Shown piece by piece: positions 14,986-23,318 of a DNA stretch of 53,061 bases. The stretch is from JBKHXF01 sp046566145 (GTDB lineage: Bacteria; Actinomycetota; Nitriliruptoria; Nitriliruptorales; Nitriliruptoraceae): assembly GCA_046566145.1 (NCBI GenBank), contig JBKHXF010000006.1, positions 1 through 53,061 of the forward strand, given 5' to 3'. The notes under the pieces were generated by a model. The model ran no database searches, was not told the DNA's origin, and saw only the letters and a list, made by a program, of their open reading frames with translations. Each line of letters starts with the position of its first letter. The first letter of the stretch is position 1. The position numbers and the translations under genes were made by a program.

Positions 14986-15726
14986 GTGGCCCTCCGCTCC
15001 AACTTCCCGACCTACATCGAGGCCATCGTCGCCCCGATCGGTCGCGGCATCGCCCGGACCGGGTTGAGCCCGAACCACCTCACGACCATGGGGCTCGTGC
15101 TGACGGCCGCCGCGACCGCGCTGGTGGTCGTCGGCGACCCGGTCCTCGGCGGCTGGGTGCTCGTCGGCGGCGGGCTCATGGACACCTTCGACGGTGCCGT
15201 CGCGCGTGCCCGCAACGCCTCGACGCCGTTCGGCTCCTTCTACGACTCGATCTCCGACCGCATCGCCGACGGCATGATCCTCGCGGGGCTCGCCTTCTGG
15301 CTGCGGGGCAACCCCCGGCTCTTCGCGCTCGCCGCCGTCGCCCTCGTCGCCGCGCAGGTCACGAGCTACATCCGTGCGAAGGCGGAGGCCATCGACCTGT
15401 CCTGCTCGATCGGGCTGATGGAGCGGGCCGAGCGGGCGATCCTGCTCATGGTCGGACTGGTCTTCCACCGGTGGCTGCTCGAGCCGGTCCTGTGGGTCCT
15501 GGCGGTCGGGGGAGGCATCACGGTGGTCCAGCGCATCCACCACGTGTGGTGCCAGATCGACCGGGACATCCCCGACGAGCTCATGGAGCTCCTGCGCGGG
15601 GACCGTGCGTGGAACCGCGCCTTCACGGCCGCCGCGCGCCGGTTCTACGGTGCCCAGAACTTCGACGCGAACCTCGAGCGCGAGCCGCAGGCGAGCCAGG
15701 CGGGGTCGAGCGTGGCCGGGTCGTGA
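14986..15726 (+). CDS. pgsA: CDP-alcohol phosphatidyltransferase, probable phosphatidylinositol phosphate synthase
   Basis: A 246-residue membrane enzyme. The full CDP-alcohol phosphotransferase signature is present: D66-x2-D69-G70-x2-A73-R74-x8-G83-x3-D87-x3-D91. Several transmembrane helices follow. In actinobacteria the protein at this place, directly before an acyltransferase and PimA, joins CDP-diacylglycerol and inositol-1-phosphate to make the precursor of phosphatidylinositol; M. tuberculosis PgsA1 (Rv2612c) is the reference. Phosphatidylglycerophosphate synthesis is the alternative, but context favours the inositol role. The GTG start has a weak GAGG upstream. The stop overlaps the next gene (GTGA). 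Confidence 0.9.
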   Translation: MALRSNFPTYIEAIVAPIGRGIARTGLSPNHLTTMGLVLTAAATALVVVGDPVLGGWVLVGGGLMDTFDGAVARARNASTPFGSFYDSISDRIADGMILAGLAFWLRGNPRLFALAAVALVAAQVTSYIRAKAEAIDLSCSIGLMERAERAILLMVGLVFHRWLLEPVLWVLAVGGGITVVQRIHHVWCQIDRDIPDELMELLRGDRAWNRAFTAAARRFYGAQNFDANLEREPQASQAGSSVAGS

Positions 15727-16718
15727 GGCACGACGACGCGCGCTCCGCCGAGCGGCGGGCCGCGGCCCTCGACGCGCTCCCGCCCCCCACGGCGGAGTCC
15801 CTGTCCAAGCGGGCCGTCTACCTCCAGTACCTCGCCGTGTGGGAGCTCGTCGCCCGGATGCCCGAGCCGGTGGCCCGCCGGGTGCCCGACCGGCTGGGCG
15901 CCACCTGGTACCGGCTGGCGGCGGAGCGACAGCGCTCGCAGGTCCGCGCGAACCTCGCCCGCGTCGCCGGCCACCCCACCAGCTCGGAGCTGGAGGCCCT
16001 CGTGCGGGACGCCTACGTCTCGTACGCCCGCTACTGGGTCGACGCGTTCCGGCTGCACCGCATGGACGCCGCGGACGTGGCCGCCCGGTGCGAGAACGAG
16101 AACCTCGGCGTGGTCGACGAGGCGCTGGCGGGCGGGGAGGGCGCGATCCTGGCGACCGCGCACCTCGGCTCGTGGGACATCGGCGCCCTGTGGTCCACGC
16201 ACCGCGGCTGGCCGATGACGGTCGTCGCGGAGGTCGTCGAGCCGCGGCGGCTGTTCGAGCGCTTCGTCTCGCTCCGCCGTCGCGCCGGCATCGGCGTCAT
16301 CCCGCTCGTCAAGGGTGGCGACATGCTCGACCGCCTGGAGGGTGTCGTGCGGGGAGGTGGCCTCGCGACGCTGCTCGCCGACCGCGACCTGACCCGCAAG
16401 GGCCCGGTGGTCGAGTTCTTCGGCGAGCCGTGTCGCCTGCCTCCCGGCACGGCCGCGCTGGCGCGTCGCACCGGACGACCCGTCGCCGTCGGGGCGTTCG
16501 TCACCCAGGGCGACGGGTACCGGGGCGTCATCCAGGGCGATGCGCTCGACATCGCCCACCTCTCGGTCGAGGACGGCACCCAGGCCGTGGCGCGTCGCCT
16601 CGAGGAGCTCATCGGACGCTTCCCGTCGCAGTGGCACGTGTTCGTGCGCAACTGGCTCGAGGAGCGCGAGCCCGAGCACCCGGCCGTCGCCACGTGGCGC
16701 GCCGAGCGAGGGTGGTAG
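15723..16718 (+). CDS. patA: Phosphatidylinositol mannoside acyltransferase-like protein
   Basis: A 331-residue LpxL/HtrB-type acyltransferase. The catalytic pair H147-x4-D152 (AHLGSWD) lies in the expected position, followed by VVEPRRLFERF and the ADRDL region typical of this superfamily. In mycobacteria PatA acylates the mannose of phosphatidylinositol mannosides on the inner membrane face; its gene lies between pgsA and pimA exactly as here, so the same role is likely. The GTG start overlaps the pgsA stop by 4 nt. The pimA start follows 2 nt after the stop. Confidence 0.86.
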   Translation: MRHDDARSAERRAAALDALPPPTAESLSKRAVYLQYLAVWELVARMPEPVARRVPDRLGATWYRLAAERQRSQVRANLARVAGHPTSSELEALVRDAYVSYARYWVDAFRLHRMDAADVAARCENENLGVVDEALAGGEGAILATAHLGSWDIGALWSTHRGWPMTVVAEVVEPRRLFERFVSLRRRAGIGVIPLVKGGDMLDRLEGVVRGGGLATLLADRDLTRKGPVVEFFGEPCRLPPGTAALARRTGRPVAVGAFVTQGDGYRGVIQGDALDIAHLSVEDGTQAVARRLEELIGRFPSQWHVFVRNWLEEREPEHPAVATWRAERGW

Positions 16719-16720
16719 GC

Positions 16721-17869
16721 GTGCGCGTCGCCATCGTCTCGCCCTACGACCTCGACGTGCCCGGCGGGGTGCAGGCGCACGTCGTCGCGCTCGCCGAGGC
16801 GCTGCGCGCCGGCGGCGACACCGTCACGACCCTGGCGCCCGGGAGCTCGCCGCCCCCCGGGGTGCCGCGTGGTGCGGGCGGCCACGTGCCGCTGGGCGGA
16901 TCGGTCCGGGTCCGCTTCAACGGCTCGGTGGCGCCCGTGGCGCTGTTCCCGCCCGCCGCCCGCCGCACGGTCCGGGCGCTCGCCCGGCTCGCGCCCGACG
17001 TCGTGCACGTGCACGAGCCGGCGGTGCCGTGGGTGGGTCTGGCCGCGGCCACCCGCAGCCCCGCGCCGGCGGTCGGCACGTTCCACGCCTGGTCCGACGA
17101 CGACCGCCTCTACCGGCTGGCGCGACCCCTGCTCCGCCGCGTCGCCGGCGGCCTGGCCGACCGCATCGCCGTCAGCCCCGCCGCGGCCGAGTACCACGCC
17201 CGGGCGCTCGGCGTCCCGCAACGGTCCTTCACCGTCGTCCCCAACGGGGTCGACGTCGGACGGTTCGCGGGCGCGAGCCCCCTGTCCGGGCTGCGGGAGC
17301 GCGGCGACGGAGCGATCCTGCTCTTCGTCGGCCGGCTCGAGGAGCGCAAGGGCCTCGAGCACCTGGTCCGGGCGTTCCCGATCCTCAAGACCACGCGCCC
17401 CGACCTGCGGCTCGTCGTCGTCGGCGAGGGTCCCGAGCGTGACCGGGTGCAGGCCCTGCTGCCGCCGGCGCTGCGGGTCGACGTCGACTTCCTCGGTCGC
17501 GTGGAGACCGACGACCTGCCCGCGCTCTACGCCGCCTGCGACGTCTTCGTCGCCCCGAGCCTCGGGGGGGAGTCCTTCGGCATCGTGCTCATCGAGGCGA
17601 TGGCGGCCGGGGCGCCCGTCGTCGCCTCCGACATCCCCGGTTACGCGTCGGTCGTGACCGACGGCGTCACCGGACGGCTGGTCCCCCCCGGGGACGCCCG
17701 CGCCCTCGCCGCGGCCCTGGACACCCTCCTGGCCAACCCGTCCCTGCGCCGTGCCCTCGCCGACGAGGCGCGGGCCCGCGTCGACGCCTACGACTGGCCG
17801 GCCGTGGCCGCCCGGGTGCGGGCCCGGTACGAGGCCGTCCTCACGGCCCGGGCCACCGACGAGGGCTAG
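16721..17869 (+). CDS. pimA: GDP-mannose-dependent phosphatidylinositol mannosyltransferase (PimA-like, GT4)
   Basis: A 382-residue GT-B glycosyltransferase of family GT4. The N-terminal domain opens with VRVAIVSPYDLDVPGGVQ, with the GGV loop that contacts the nucleotide; the C-terminal domain has the GRLEERKG acceptor/phosphate segment and the E-x7-E motif in ESFGIVLIEAMAAG (first E near residue 284). Context (pgsA, patA) makes the first mannosylation of phosphatidylinositol the likely reaction. Without that context it could only be called a GT4 enzyme. The stop TAG overlaps the lemA -10 element. Confidence 0.88.
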   Translation: MRVAIVSPYDLDVPGGVQAHVVALAEALRAGGDTVTTLAPGSSPPPGVPRGAGGHVPLGGSVRVRFNGSVAPVALFPPAARRTVRALARLAPDVVHVHEPAVPWVGLAAATRSPAPAVGTFHAWSDDDRLYRLARPLLRRVAGGLADRIAVSPAAAEYHARALGVPQRSFTVVPNGVDVGRFAGASPLSGLRERGDGAILLFVGRLEERKGLEHLVRAFPILKTTRPDLRLVVVGEGPERDRVQALLPPALRVDVDFLGRVETDDLPALYAACDVFVAPSLGGESFGIVLIEAMAAGAPVVASDIPGYASVVTDGVTGRLVPPGDARALAAALDTLLANPSLRRALADEARARVDAYDWPAVAARVRARYEAVLTARATDEG

Positions 17870-17872
17870 CAT
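17867..17872 (+). promoter_or_regulatory. -10-like element of lemA
   Basis: TAGCAT followed by CG, 46 nt before the lemA GTG; its first three bases are the pimA stop codon. A GGGGAGAGGAG ribosome-binding stretch follows. Confidence 0.35.
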
Positions 17873-17918
17873 CGACACCGGCCGCGACGCGGTCGTCCCC
17901 GGGGGAGAGGAGAGCAGC

Positions 17919-18473
17919 GTGCTTCCCACGTTGATCGTCGTCGGTCTCGTCGCGCTGGTGGCGGTCTGGGTCATCGGCCTCTACAACCGCCTCGTGCGGT
18001 TGCGCAACCGTGCGGAGGAGGCCTGGGCGCAGATCGACGTGCAGCTGCGCCGCCGGCACGACCTCATCCCGAACCTGGTCGAGACCGTCAAGGGCTACGC
18101 CGAGCACGAGCGGGGCGTCTTCGAGGCCGTCACCGAGGCGCGGTCGCGCGCCGTCGCCGCCGGCGGGGTCAAGGAGCAGGCGCAGGCCGAGGGGATGCTG
18201 ACGTCCGCGCTGCGGAGCCTCTTCGCCGTCGCGGAGGCGTACCCGCAGCTGCAGGCCGACCAGAACTTCCGCGAGCTGCAGGCCGAGCTGACCCGCACCG
18301 AGGACATGGTCGCCGGGTCCCGCGCCGGCTACAACGCGGCCGTGCGCGAGTACGACACCGCCCGCGAGGTGTTCCCCACGAACATCGTGGCCGGCGCCTT
18401 CAACTTCGCCCCGCGCGAGTACTTCGAGGTCGACGACCCGGAGGCCCGCGACCCCGTCCGCGTCGAGTTCTGA
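17919..18473 (+). CDS. lemA: LemA family protein
   Basis: A 184-residue LemA protein: one N-terminal transmembrane helix (about 3-22) with the rest predicted as a long helical bundle. Signature stretches are WAQIDVQLRRRHDLIPNLVE and YPQLQADQNFRELQ, followed by YNAAVREYD and FPTNIVA. LemA proteins are widespread membrane-anchored proteins of uncertain function. The purine-rich ribosome-binding region GGGGAGAGGAG ends about 6 nt before the GTG. It has its own -10-like element and is followed after 56 nt by the DUF3048 gene. Confidence 0.93.
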   Translation: MLPTLIVVGLVALVAVWVIGLYNRLVRLRNRAEEAWAQIDVQLRRRHDLIPNLVETVKGYAEHERGVFEAVTEARSRAVAAGGVKEQAQAEGMLTSALRSLFAVAEAYPQLQADQNFRELQAELTRTEDMVAGSRAGYNAAVREYDTAREVFPTNIVAGAFNFAPREYFEVDDPEARDPVRVEF

Positions 18474-18529
18474 CCCGACACCACCGACCAGCCGCGGCGA
18501 CTCGTCCGGCGACTCCCCAGGACCGAGCC

Positions 18530-19600
18530 TTGCGCCCCTCCCGCCGACTGGCGGCCCTGCTCCTCGTGGCCGCCCTCGCCTCCGCCTGCAACCGCGGCCC
18601 CATCCCCGAGGCCGCCCCGAGCCCGGTGCCCTCGCCGTCGCCCTCGCCGAGCCCGTCGCCCTCCCCGAGCCCGTCGCCCTCCCCGATGCCGGTGGCGCCG
18701 CTGACCGGCGTCGAGGTGACGGACCCGGCCGTGCTCGACCGCCCGGCGCTGACCGTCAAGGTCGAGAACACCCGAGCGGCGCAGCCGCAGGCGGGCCTCG
18801 AGGACGCCGACATCGTGTACGAGGAGCTCGTCGAGGCCGGCATCACCCGGTTCCTCGCGGTGTTCCACTCCGAGCTGCCCGACGTCATCGGGCCGGTGCG
18901 CTCGGGCCGGCTCGTCGACGCGCAGGTCATCCCGGCCTTCGGCGGCGCGCTGGTGTACTCGGGCGGTCGACCCGACGTGCAGGCGGCACTGCGTCGCACC
19001 GGCGTCGCGCTCGTGACCGAGGGAGACGGCGGCGTCTACCGCGACCGCTCGCGCCGGGCGCCGCACAACCTGTTCGCCTCGGGCCCGCAGGCCCTCGAGA
19101 CCGGCGTCGCGCGCGGCGCGGACACCCCGGTGAGGCCCCTGTTCAGCTTCGCCGCCGAGCCGCCGGCAGGGGAGCGGGACTGCGCCGGCCCCGAGGCGAC
19201 CTGCGACCCGACCGACCTGACCGTGCGGATGTCCGGTCAGGCGCAGACCGGGTGGACCTACGACGAGGCCGCCGGCGTCTACCGCCGGGCGCAGAACGGG
19301 ACCCCCCAGCCGACCGCCTCGGGCGATCCCGTCGGCGCGGCGAACGTCGTGGTGCTCGGCATGAACGTGTTCGCCGGCGGCTGCTGCGACACCGCCGGCT
19401 CCCGGTACGTCGAGACCGAGGTCACGGGACAGGGCCGCGCGGTGGTCCTCCGCGACGGCCGCTGGTACGAGGCGACGTGGCGCAAGCCCTCCGTCGGGGA
19501 CCACCTGGAGCTGCTGTCGGGCTCGACGCCGCTGGTCCTGAAGCCGGGGCCGACGTGGATCCACCTCGCCCGTGCGGAGAGCCTGCCTCCCGCACCGTGA
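18530..19600 (+). CDS. DUF3048 lipoprotein (YerB-like)
   Basis: A 356-residue secreted protein. The signal peptide ends in a lipobox (LASAC, lipidated C20). A Ser-Pro repeat (about 31-52) follows; it is encoded by a tandem DNA repeat near 18628-18686. Two DUF3048 domains then span the rest (N-terminal part with RPALTVKVEN and GPVRSGRLVD, C-terminal part with GMNVFAGG and ETEVTGQG). Function unknown; YerB of Bacillus is a lipoprotein of the same type. The start is TTG at 18530, the only TTG in the window, chosen because it gives an intact signal peptide and has AGGA 11 to 14 nt upstream; no ATG or GTG fits. Confidence 0.86.
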   Translation: MRPSRRLAALLLVAALASACNRGPIPEAAPSPVPSPSPSPSPSPSPSPSPSPMPVAPLTGVEVTDPAVLDRPALTVKVENTRAAQPQAGLEDADIVYEELVEAGITRFLAVFHSELPDVIGPVRSGRLVDAQVIPAFGGALVYSGGRPDVQAALRRTGVALVTEGDGGVYRDRSRRAPHNLFASGPQALETGVARGADTPVRPLFSFAAEPPAGERDCAGPEATCDPTDLTVRMSGQAQTGWTYDEAAGVYRRAQNGTPQPTASGDPVGAANVVVLGMNVFAGGCCDTAGSRYVETEVTGQGRAVVLRDGRWYEATWRKPSVGDHLELLSGSTPLVLKPGPTWIHLARAESLPPAP

Positions 19601-19616
19601 CGCCGTCCGGCGGGAG

Positions 19617-19622
19617 TACCCT
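19617..19622 (+). promoter_or_regulatory. -10-like element of pdxS-pdxT
   Basis: TACCCT followed by CG, 147 nt before the pdxS ATG. The last two bases are the start of a 10-bp inverted repeat (19621-19649). Confidence 0.4.
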
Positions 19623-19649
19623 CGACGGGGACGCCGACGCCCCGTCGAG
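19621..19649. promoter_or_regulatory. 10-bp inverted repeat between the DUF3048 gene and pdxS
   Basis: CTCGACGGGG (19621-19630) and CCCCGTCGAG (19640-19649) are perfect reverse complements with a 9-nt loop. It starts 20 nt after the DUF3048 stop, so it may be that gene's terminator. It also overlaps the pdxS -10 and start-site region, so it may be an operator or a 5' stem. Sequence alone cannot decide. Confidence 0.45.
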
Positions 19650-19769
19650 GACCGCCGGCGTCCGCGGCCCCCGCGCGCGACGAAGCCGGGGTGCGGACAC
19701 CCCGACGGCGCGGACGCACCGCCGACTCGCCCCCTCCTGACCACTCCCACCCCCGTGCGAGGCACCACG

Positions 19770-20660
19770 ATGTCCGAGAACACGACCGGCACGACCCGCG
19801 TGAAGCGCGGCCTGGCCGACATGCTCAAGGGCGGCGTCATCATGGACGTCGTCGACGCGGAGCAGGCCCGGATCGCCGAGGAGGCCGGCGCCGTCGCCGT
19901 CATGGCGCTCGAGCGCGTCCCGGCCGACATCCGCCGCGACGGTGGCGTCGCGCGCATGTCCGACCCGGACATGATCGACGGCATCATCGAGGCCGTGTCG
20001 ATCCCGGTCATGGCGAAGGCCCGCATCGGCCACTTCGTCGAGGCGCAGGTGCTGCAGTCGCTCGGCGTCGACTACATCGACGAGTCCGAGGTCCTGACGC
20101 CGGCCGACGAGGCGCACCACATCGACAAGTGGGCCTTCGAGGTCCCGTTCGTCTGCGGCGCGACCAACCTGGGCGAGGCGCTGCGTCGTCTCGGCGAGGG
20201 CGCGGCGATGATCCGCTCCAAGGGCGAGGCCGGCACCGGCAACGTCGTCGAGGCGACCCGCCACATGCGGTCGATCACCGGCGAGATCCGTCGCCTCGCG
20301 ACGATGGACGAGGCCGAGCTGTACTCGGCCGCCAAGGAGCACCGCGCCCCGGTGGATCTCGTGCGCGAGGTCGCCGAGACCGGCCGACTGCCCGTCGTGC
20401 TGTTCACCGCCGGCGGCATCGCGACCCCGGCCGACGCCGCCATGATGATGCAGCTCGGCGCCGACGGTGTCTTCGTCGGTTCCGGCATCTTCAAGTCCGG
20501 CGACCCCGAGAAGCGCGCCCGCGCCATCGTCGAGGCCACCACCAACTTCGACGACCCGGGCGTCGTGGCGAAGGTGTCCCGTGGCCTCGGCGAGGCGATG
20601 GTCGGCATCAACATCGACACGCTGCCCGAGTCCGAGCGTTACGCCGGCCGAGGCTGGTGA
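19770..20660 (+). CDS. pdxS: Pyridoxal 5'-phosphate synthase subunit PdxS
   Basis: The synthase half of the ribose 5-phosphate-dependent vitamin B6 pathway: it joins ribose 5-phosphate, glyceraldehyde 3-phosphate and ammonia into PLP. The 296-residue (beta/alpha)8 protein has the catalytic lysines K83 (VMAKARIGH) and K151 (MIRSKGEAG), plus D26 near the sugar site. The start ATG has GAGG 8 to 11 nt upstream. The glutaminase PdxT that supplies the ammonia is encoded 67 nt downstream. No MocR-like regulator gene is present in the window. Confidence 0.97.
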   Translation: MSENTTGTTRVKRGLADMLKGGVIMDVVDAEQARIAEEAGAVAVMALERVPADIRRDGGVARMSDPDMIDGIIEAVSIPVMAKARIGHFVEAQVLQSLGVDYIDESEVLTPADEAHHIDKWAFEVPFVCGATNLGEALRRLGEGAAMIRSKGEAGTGNVVEATRHMRSITGEIRRLATMDEAELYSAAKEHRAPVDLVREVAETGRLPVVLFTAGGIATPADAAMMMQLGADGVFVGSGIFKSGDPEKRARAIVEATTNFDDPGVVAKVSRGLGEAMVGINIDTLPESERYAGRGW

Positions 20661-20727
20661 CGTCGAGGGCCCTCGCGGCCCGCGACCCCGACGCCCGGGC
20701 ACAGCCCCACCCGAGGAGCCCCCGCCC

Positions 20728-21444
20728 GTGACCGCCACCGTCCGCCCCGGGTGGGTCCCGGGGGAGCGCCTCGTGCGCCCCGCCGGTCGACGTCCCGCGT
20801 CGGGCCGTCGCGCCGACGTGGACGGCGCCCCGGTGGAGGCGTGGGACGCCCCGCTCGACGGCGACGCGCCGACGGTCGGGGTGCTGGCCCTGCAGGGCGA
20901 CGTGCTGGAGCACCTGCGGGCCCTGCGGCGGGTGGGTGCCAGACCGGTCCGCGTCCGCCGTCCCGTGCACCTCGAGGGGCTCGACGGCGTCGTCCTGCCC
21001 GGCGGTGAGTCGACGACCATCGGCAAGATGCTCGTCCGGTTCGACCTGTTCGACCCGCTGCGCGACGCGATCGGCGCGGGGCTGCCGGCGTTCGGCACGT
21101 GCGCCGGCATGATCCTGCTGGCGCGCGAGCTCGAGCAGGACGTCGAGCAGCCGGTGCTCGGCGTGCTCGACGTGCGGGTCCGCCGCAACGCCTTCGGGCG
21201 CCAGGTCGACTCCTTCGACACCGCCCTGGAGGTCGCGGGCATCGCCGGCGGGCCGGTCGACGTGTCGTTCATCCGCGCCCCGTGGGTGGAGCGGGTCCTC
21301 GCCGAGGACGTCGAGGTCCTGGCAGCCGTCGGCGAGCACCCCGTGGTCGTGCGCCAGGGCCACGTCCTGGCGGCGTCGTTCCACCCCGAGGTGACCGGGG
21401 ACGACCGCCTTCACGCGGCGTGGGTCGGGGGCCTGCGCGCCTGA
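20728..21444 (+). CDS. pdxT: Pyridoxal 5'-phosphate synthase glutaminase subunit PdxT, with N-terminal extension
   Basis: The class I glutaminase that releases ammonia for PdxS. Catalytic C125 (FGTCAGM), H219 and E221 (FHPEV) and the PGGESTT stretch are intact. The core begins at residue 49 (TVGVLALQGDVLEH), where normal PdxT proteins start, so there is a 48-residue Arg/Pro-rich extension. GTG 20728 is favoured by GAGGAG 10 to 15 nt upstream; in-frame GTG codons at 20818 and 20833 would shorten it but have poor ribosome-binding sites. The extension may be real or the start may be later. Confidence 0.92.
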   Translation: MTATVRPGWVPGERLVRPAGRRPASGRRADVDGAPVEAWDAPLDGDAPTVGVLALQGDVLEHLRALRRVGARPVRVRRPVHLEGLDGVVLPGGESTTIGKMLVRFDLFDPLRDAIGAGLPAFGTCAGMILLARELEQDVEQPVLGVLDVRVRRNAFGRQVDSFDTALEVAGIAGGPVDVSFIRAPWVERVLAEDVEVLAAVGEHPVVVRQGHVLAASFHPEVTGDDRLHAAWVGGLRA

Positions 21445-21470
21445 CCGTGCCGCACGGCGCGCGCGCCGGC

Positions 21471-21476
21471 TAGCGT
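21471..21476 (+). promoter_or_regulatory. -10-like element of the D-amino-acid deacylase-like gene
   Basis: TAGCGT, 32 nt before the GTG at 21509. It follows a GC-only palindrome GGCGCGCGCGCC. Confidence 0.3.
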
Positions 21477-21508
21477 CCGCGGCGGGAGCGGGCGATCGGG
21501 AGCGAGGC

Positions 21509-23308
21509 GTGGGCAGCGCGGCGCCGGGCACGACGGTCATCCGGGGTGGGAGCCTGCACGACGGCACCGGCGCCCCGGCGAGGCCCGCCGACGTCGTCCT
21601 GCGCGACGGCGTGGTGGCCGAGGTGCTGCCGCCCGGGGCGCCGGCGCCCTCGGGTGACGTCGTCGACGCCGCCGGCTGCTGGGTCACGCCGGGGTTCGTC
21701 GACCTGCACACCCACTACGACGCCGAGGTGGAGGTCTCGCCGGGCCTCACCGAGTCGGTGCGGCACGGCATCACGACGGTGCTGATGGGGTCGTGCGGCC
21801 TGTCGATGGCGGTCGGGGAGCCCGAGGACCTCGCCGACATGTTCTGCCGGGTCGAGGGCATCCCGCGCACCGAGGTGCTCCCGCTGCTGGAGCGCATCGT
21901 CACCTGGACGACGCCGGGGGAGTACCTCGACCACCTCGCGTCGCTGCCGCTCGGCCCGAACGTCACGACCATGCTCGGCCACTCGACGATCCGGGCGCAC
22001 GTGATGGGGCTCGACCGGGCACTCGCCGACGACGTGGACCCGAGCCGCGACGAGCTGCTGGCCATGGGCCGACTGCTCCGGGCCGCCTGCGAGGACGGCT
22101 TCCTCGGTCTGTCCATCAACACGCTGCCGTGGGACAAGATGGACGGCCCCCGGTTCCGGTCCCTCCCGACGCCGAGCGTCTACGCGTCGTGGGACGAGTA
22201 CCGCTTCTTCACCCGCATACTGCGCCGCTACGGCGCCATCCTGCAGGGCGTGCCGAACGTCTCGACCAAGGTCAACCTGCTGCGGTTCATCGCGGAGTCG
22301 GCCGGGCTCGGCCGGCGCGACCCGCTGCGCACGATGATCATCTCGCTCGCCGACCTGCGCTTCGACCGGACCGTCGCGCCGACGGTCGGGGCGCTCGCCC
22401 GGCTCTGCAACACCGTGCTCGGTGGCGACCTGCGGCTGCAGTCCCTGCCGGTCCCGTTCGACATGTTCGTGGACGGGCTCGAGGTGCCCGTCATCGAGGA
22501 GTTCGGCGCGGGGACGACCGCACTCAGCCGGCTCGACCCCGACGACCGCGCCGGCCTGCTGCGCCAGCCGGAGTTCCGCGAGCGGTTCCGGCGCGAGTGG
22601 ACCGCGTGGCTGCCCGGCCGCGCCTACCACCGCGACCTCGACGAGGCCCGGGTGCTCGACTGCCCCGACGCGGCCGTCGTCGGACGCAGCTTCGGCGAGA
22701 TCGCCCGGGAGCGGGACGAGGACCCGGTCGACACGTTCCTCGACCTGCAGGCCGAGCACGGCGAGAAGCTGCGCTGGTACACGGTCGTCGCCAACGACCG
22801 CATCGAGCGGCTGCGGTGGATCATGGACCACCCGGACGTGCTCATCGGGTTCTCCGACGCGGGTGCCCACCTGCGCAACATGGCCTTCTACAACTTCCCG
22901 CTGCGCATGCTGAAGCGGGTCCGCGAGGCCGAGCAGGCCGGCGAGGCCTTCATGACCCCGGAGCGCGCCGTGCACCGCTGCACGCAGGAGCTCGCCGAGT
23001 ACCTCGGGATCGCCGGAGGTGTCGTGGCACCGGGCGCGCCGGCGGACGTCGTCGTCCTCGACCCCGTCGCGCTGGACGGCCCGGCGGTCGAGGACGTGCA
23101 CGAGGCCCCGATGGAGGGCTTCGGCCTGCGGCGCTACGTGCGTCGCAACGACGACGTCGTGCGGGCCACCTTCGTCAACGGCCACGCCCTGTGGCGCGAC
23201 GGCGCCGCGACCGCGTCCCTCGGGACCGAGCAGGCCGGTCGACTGCGGCGCCCCGTGGACCGGCCCCTGGGAGCGTCCGCGGCGGCCGCCGCCCGCGCCC
23301 GCGGCTGA
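21509..23308 (+). CDS. N-acyl-D-amino-acid deacylase / D-aminoacylase-like amidohydrolase
   Basis: A 599-residue zinc amidohydrolase. The N-terminal beta domain (VIRGGSLHDGTGAP) leads into the TIM barrel with metal ligands H67 and H69 (D65-L-H-T-H) and a late catalytic aspartate in GFSDAGAH. The C-terminal APADVVVLDP is typical of the amidohydrolase 3/D-aminoacylase branch, which hydrolyses N-acyl-D-amino acids and related amides. The exact substrate is not readable. GTG 21509 has a weak GCGAGG upstream. It and the next gene break the mycobacterial order between pdxT and yebC. Confidence 0.85.
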   Translation: MGSAAPGTTVIRGGSLHDGTGAPARPADVVLRDGVVAEVLPPGAPAPSGDVVDAAGCWVTPGFVDLHTHYDAEVEVSPGLTESVRHGITTVLMGSCGLSMAVGEPEDLADMFCRVEGIPRTEVLPLLERIVTWTTPGEYLDHLASLPLGPNVTTMLGHSTIRAHVMGLDRALADDVDPSRDELLAMGRLLRAACEDGFLGLSINTLPWDKMDGPRFRSLPTPSVYASWDEYRFFTRILRRYGAILQGVPNVSTKVNLLRFIAESAGLGRRDPLRTMIISLADLRFDRTVAPTVGALARLCNTVLGGDLRLQSLPVPFDMFVDGLEVPVIEEFGAGTTALSRLDPDDRAGLLRQPEFRERFRREWTAWLPGRAYHRDLDEARVLDCPDAAVVGRSFGEIARERDEDPVDTFLDLQAEHGEKLRWYTVVANDRIERLRWIMDHPDVLIGFSDAGAHLRNMAFYNFPLRMLKRVREAEQAGEAFMTPERAVHRCTQELAEYLGIAGGVVAPGAPADVVVLDPVALDGPAVEDVHEAPMEGFGLRRYVRRNDDVVRATFVNGHALWRDGAATASLGTEQAGRLRRPVDRPLGASAAAAARARG

Positions 23309-23318
23309 CGGGACGGGG

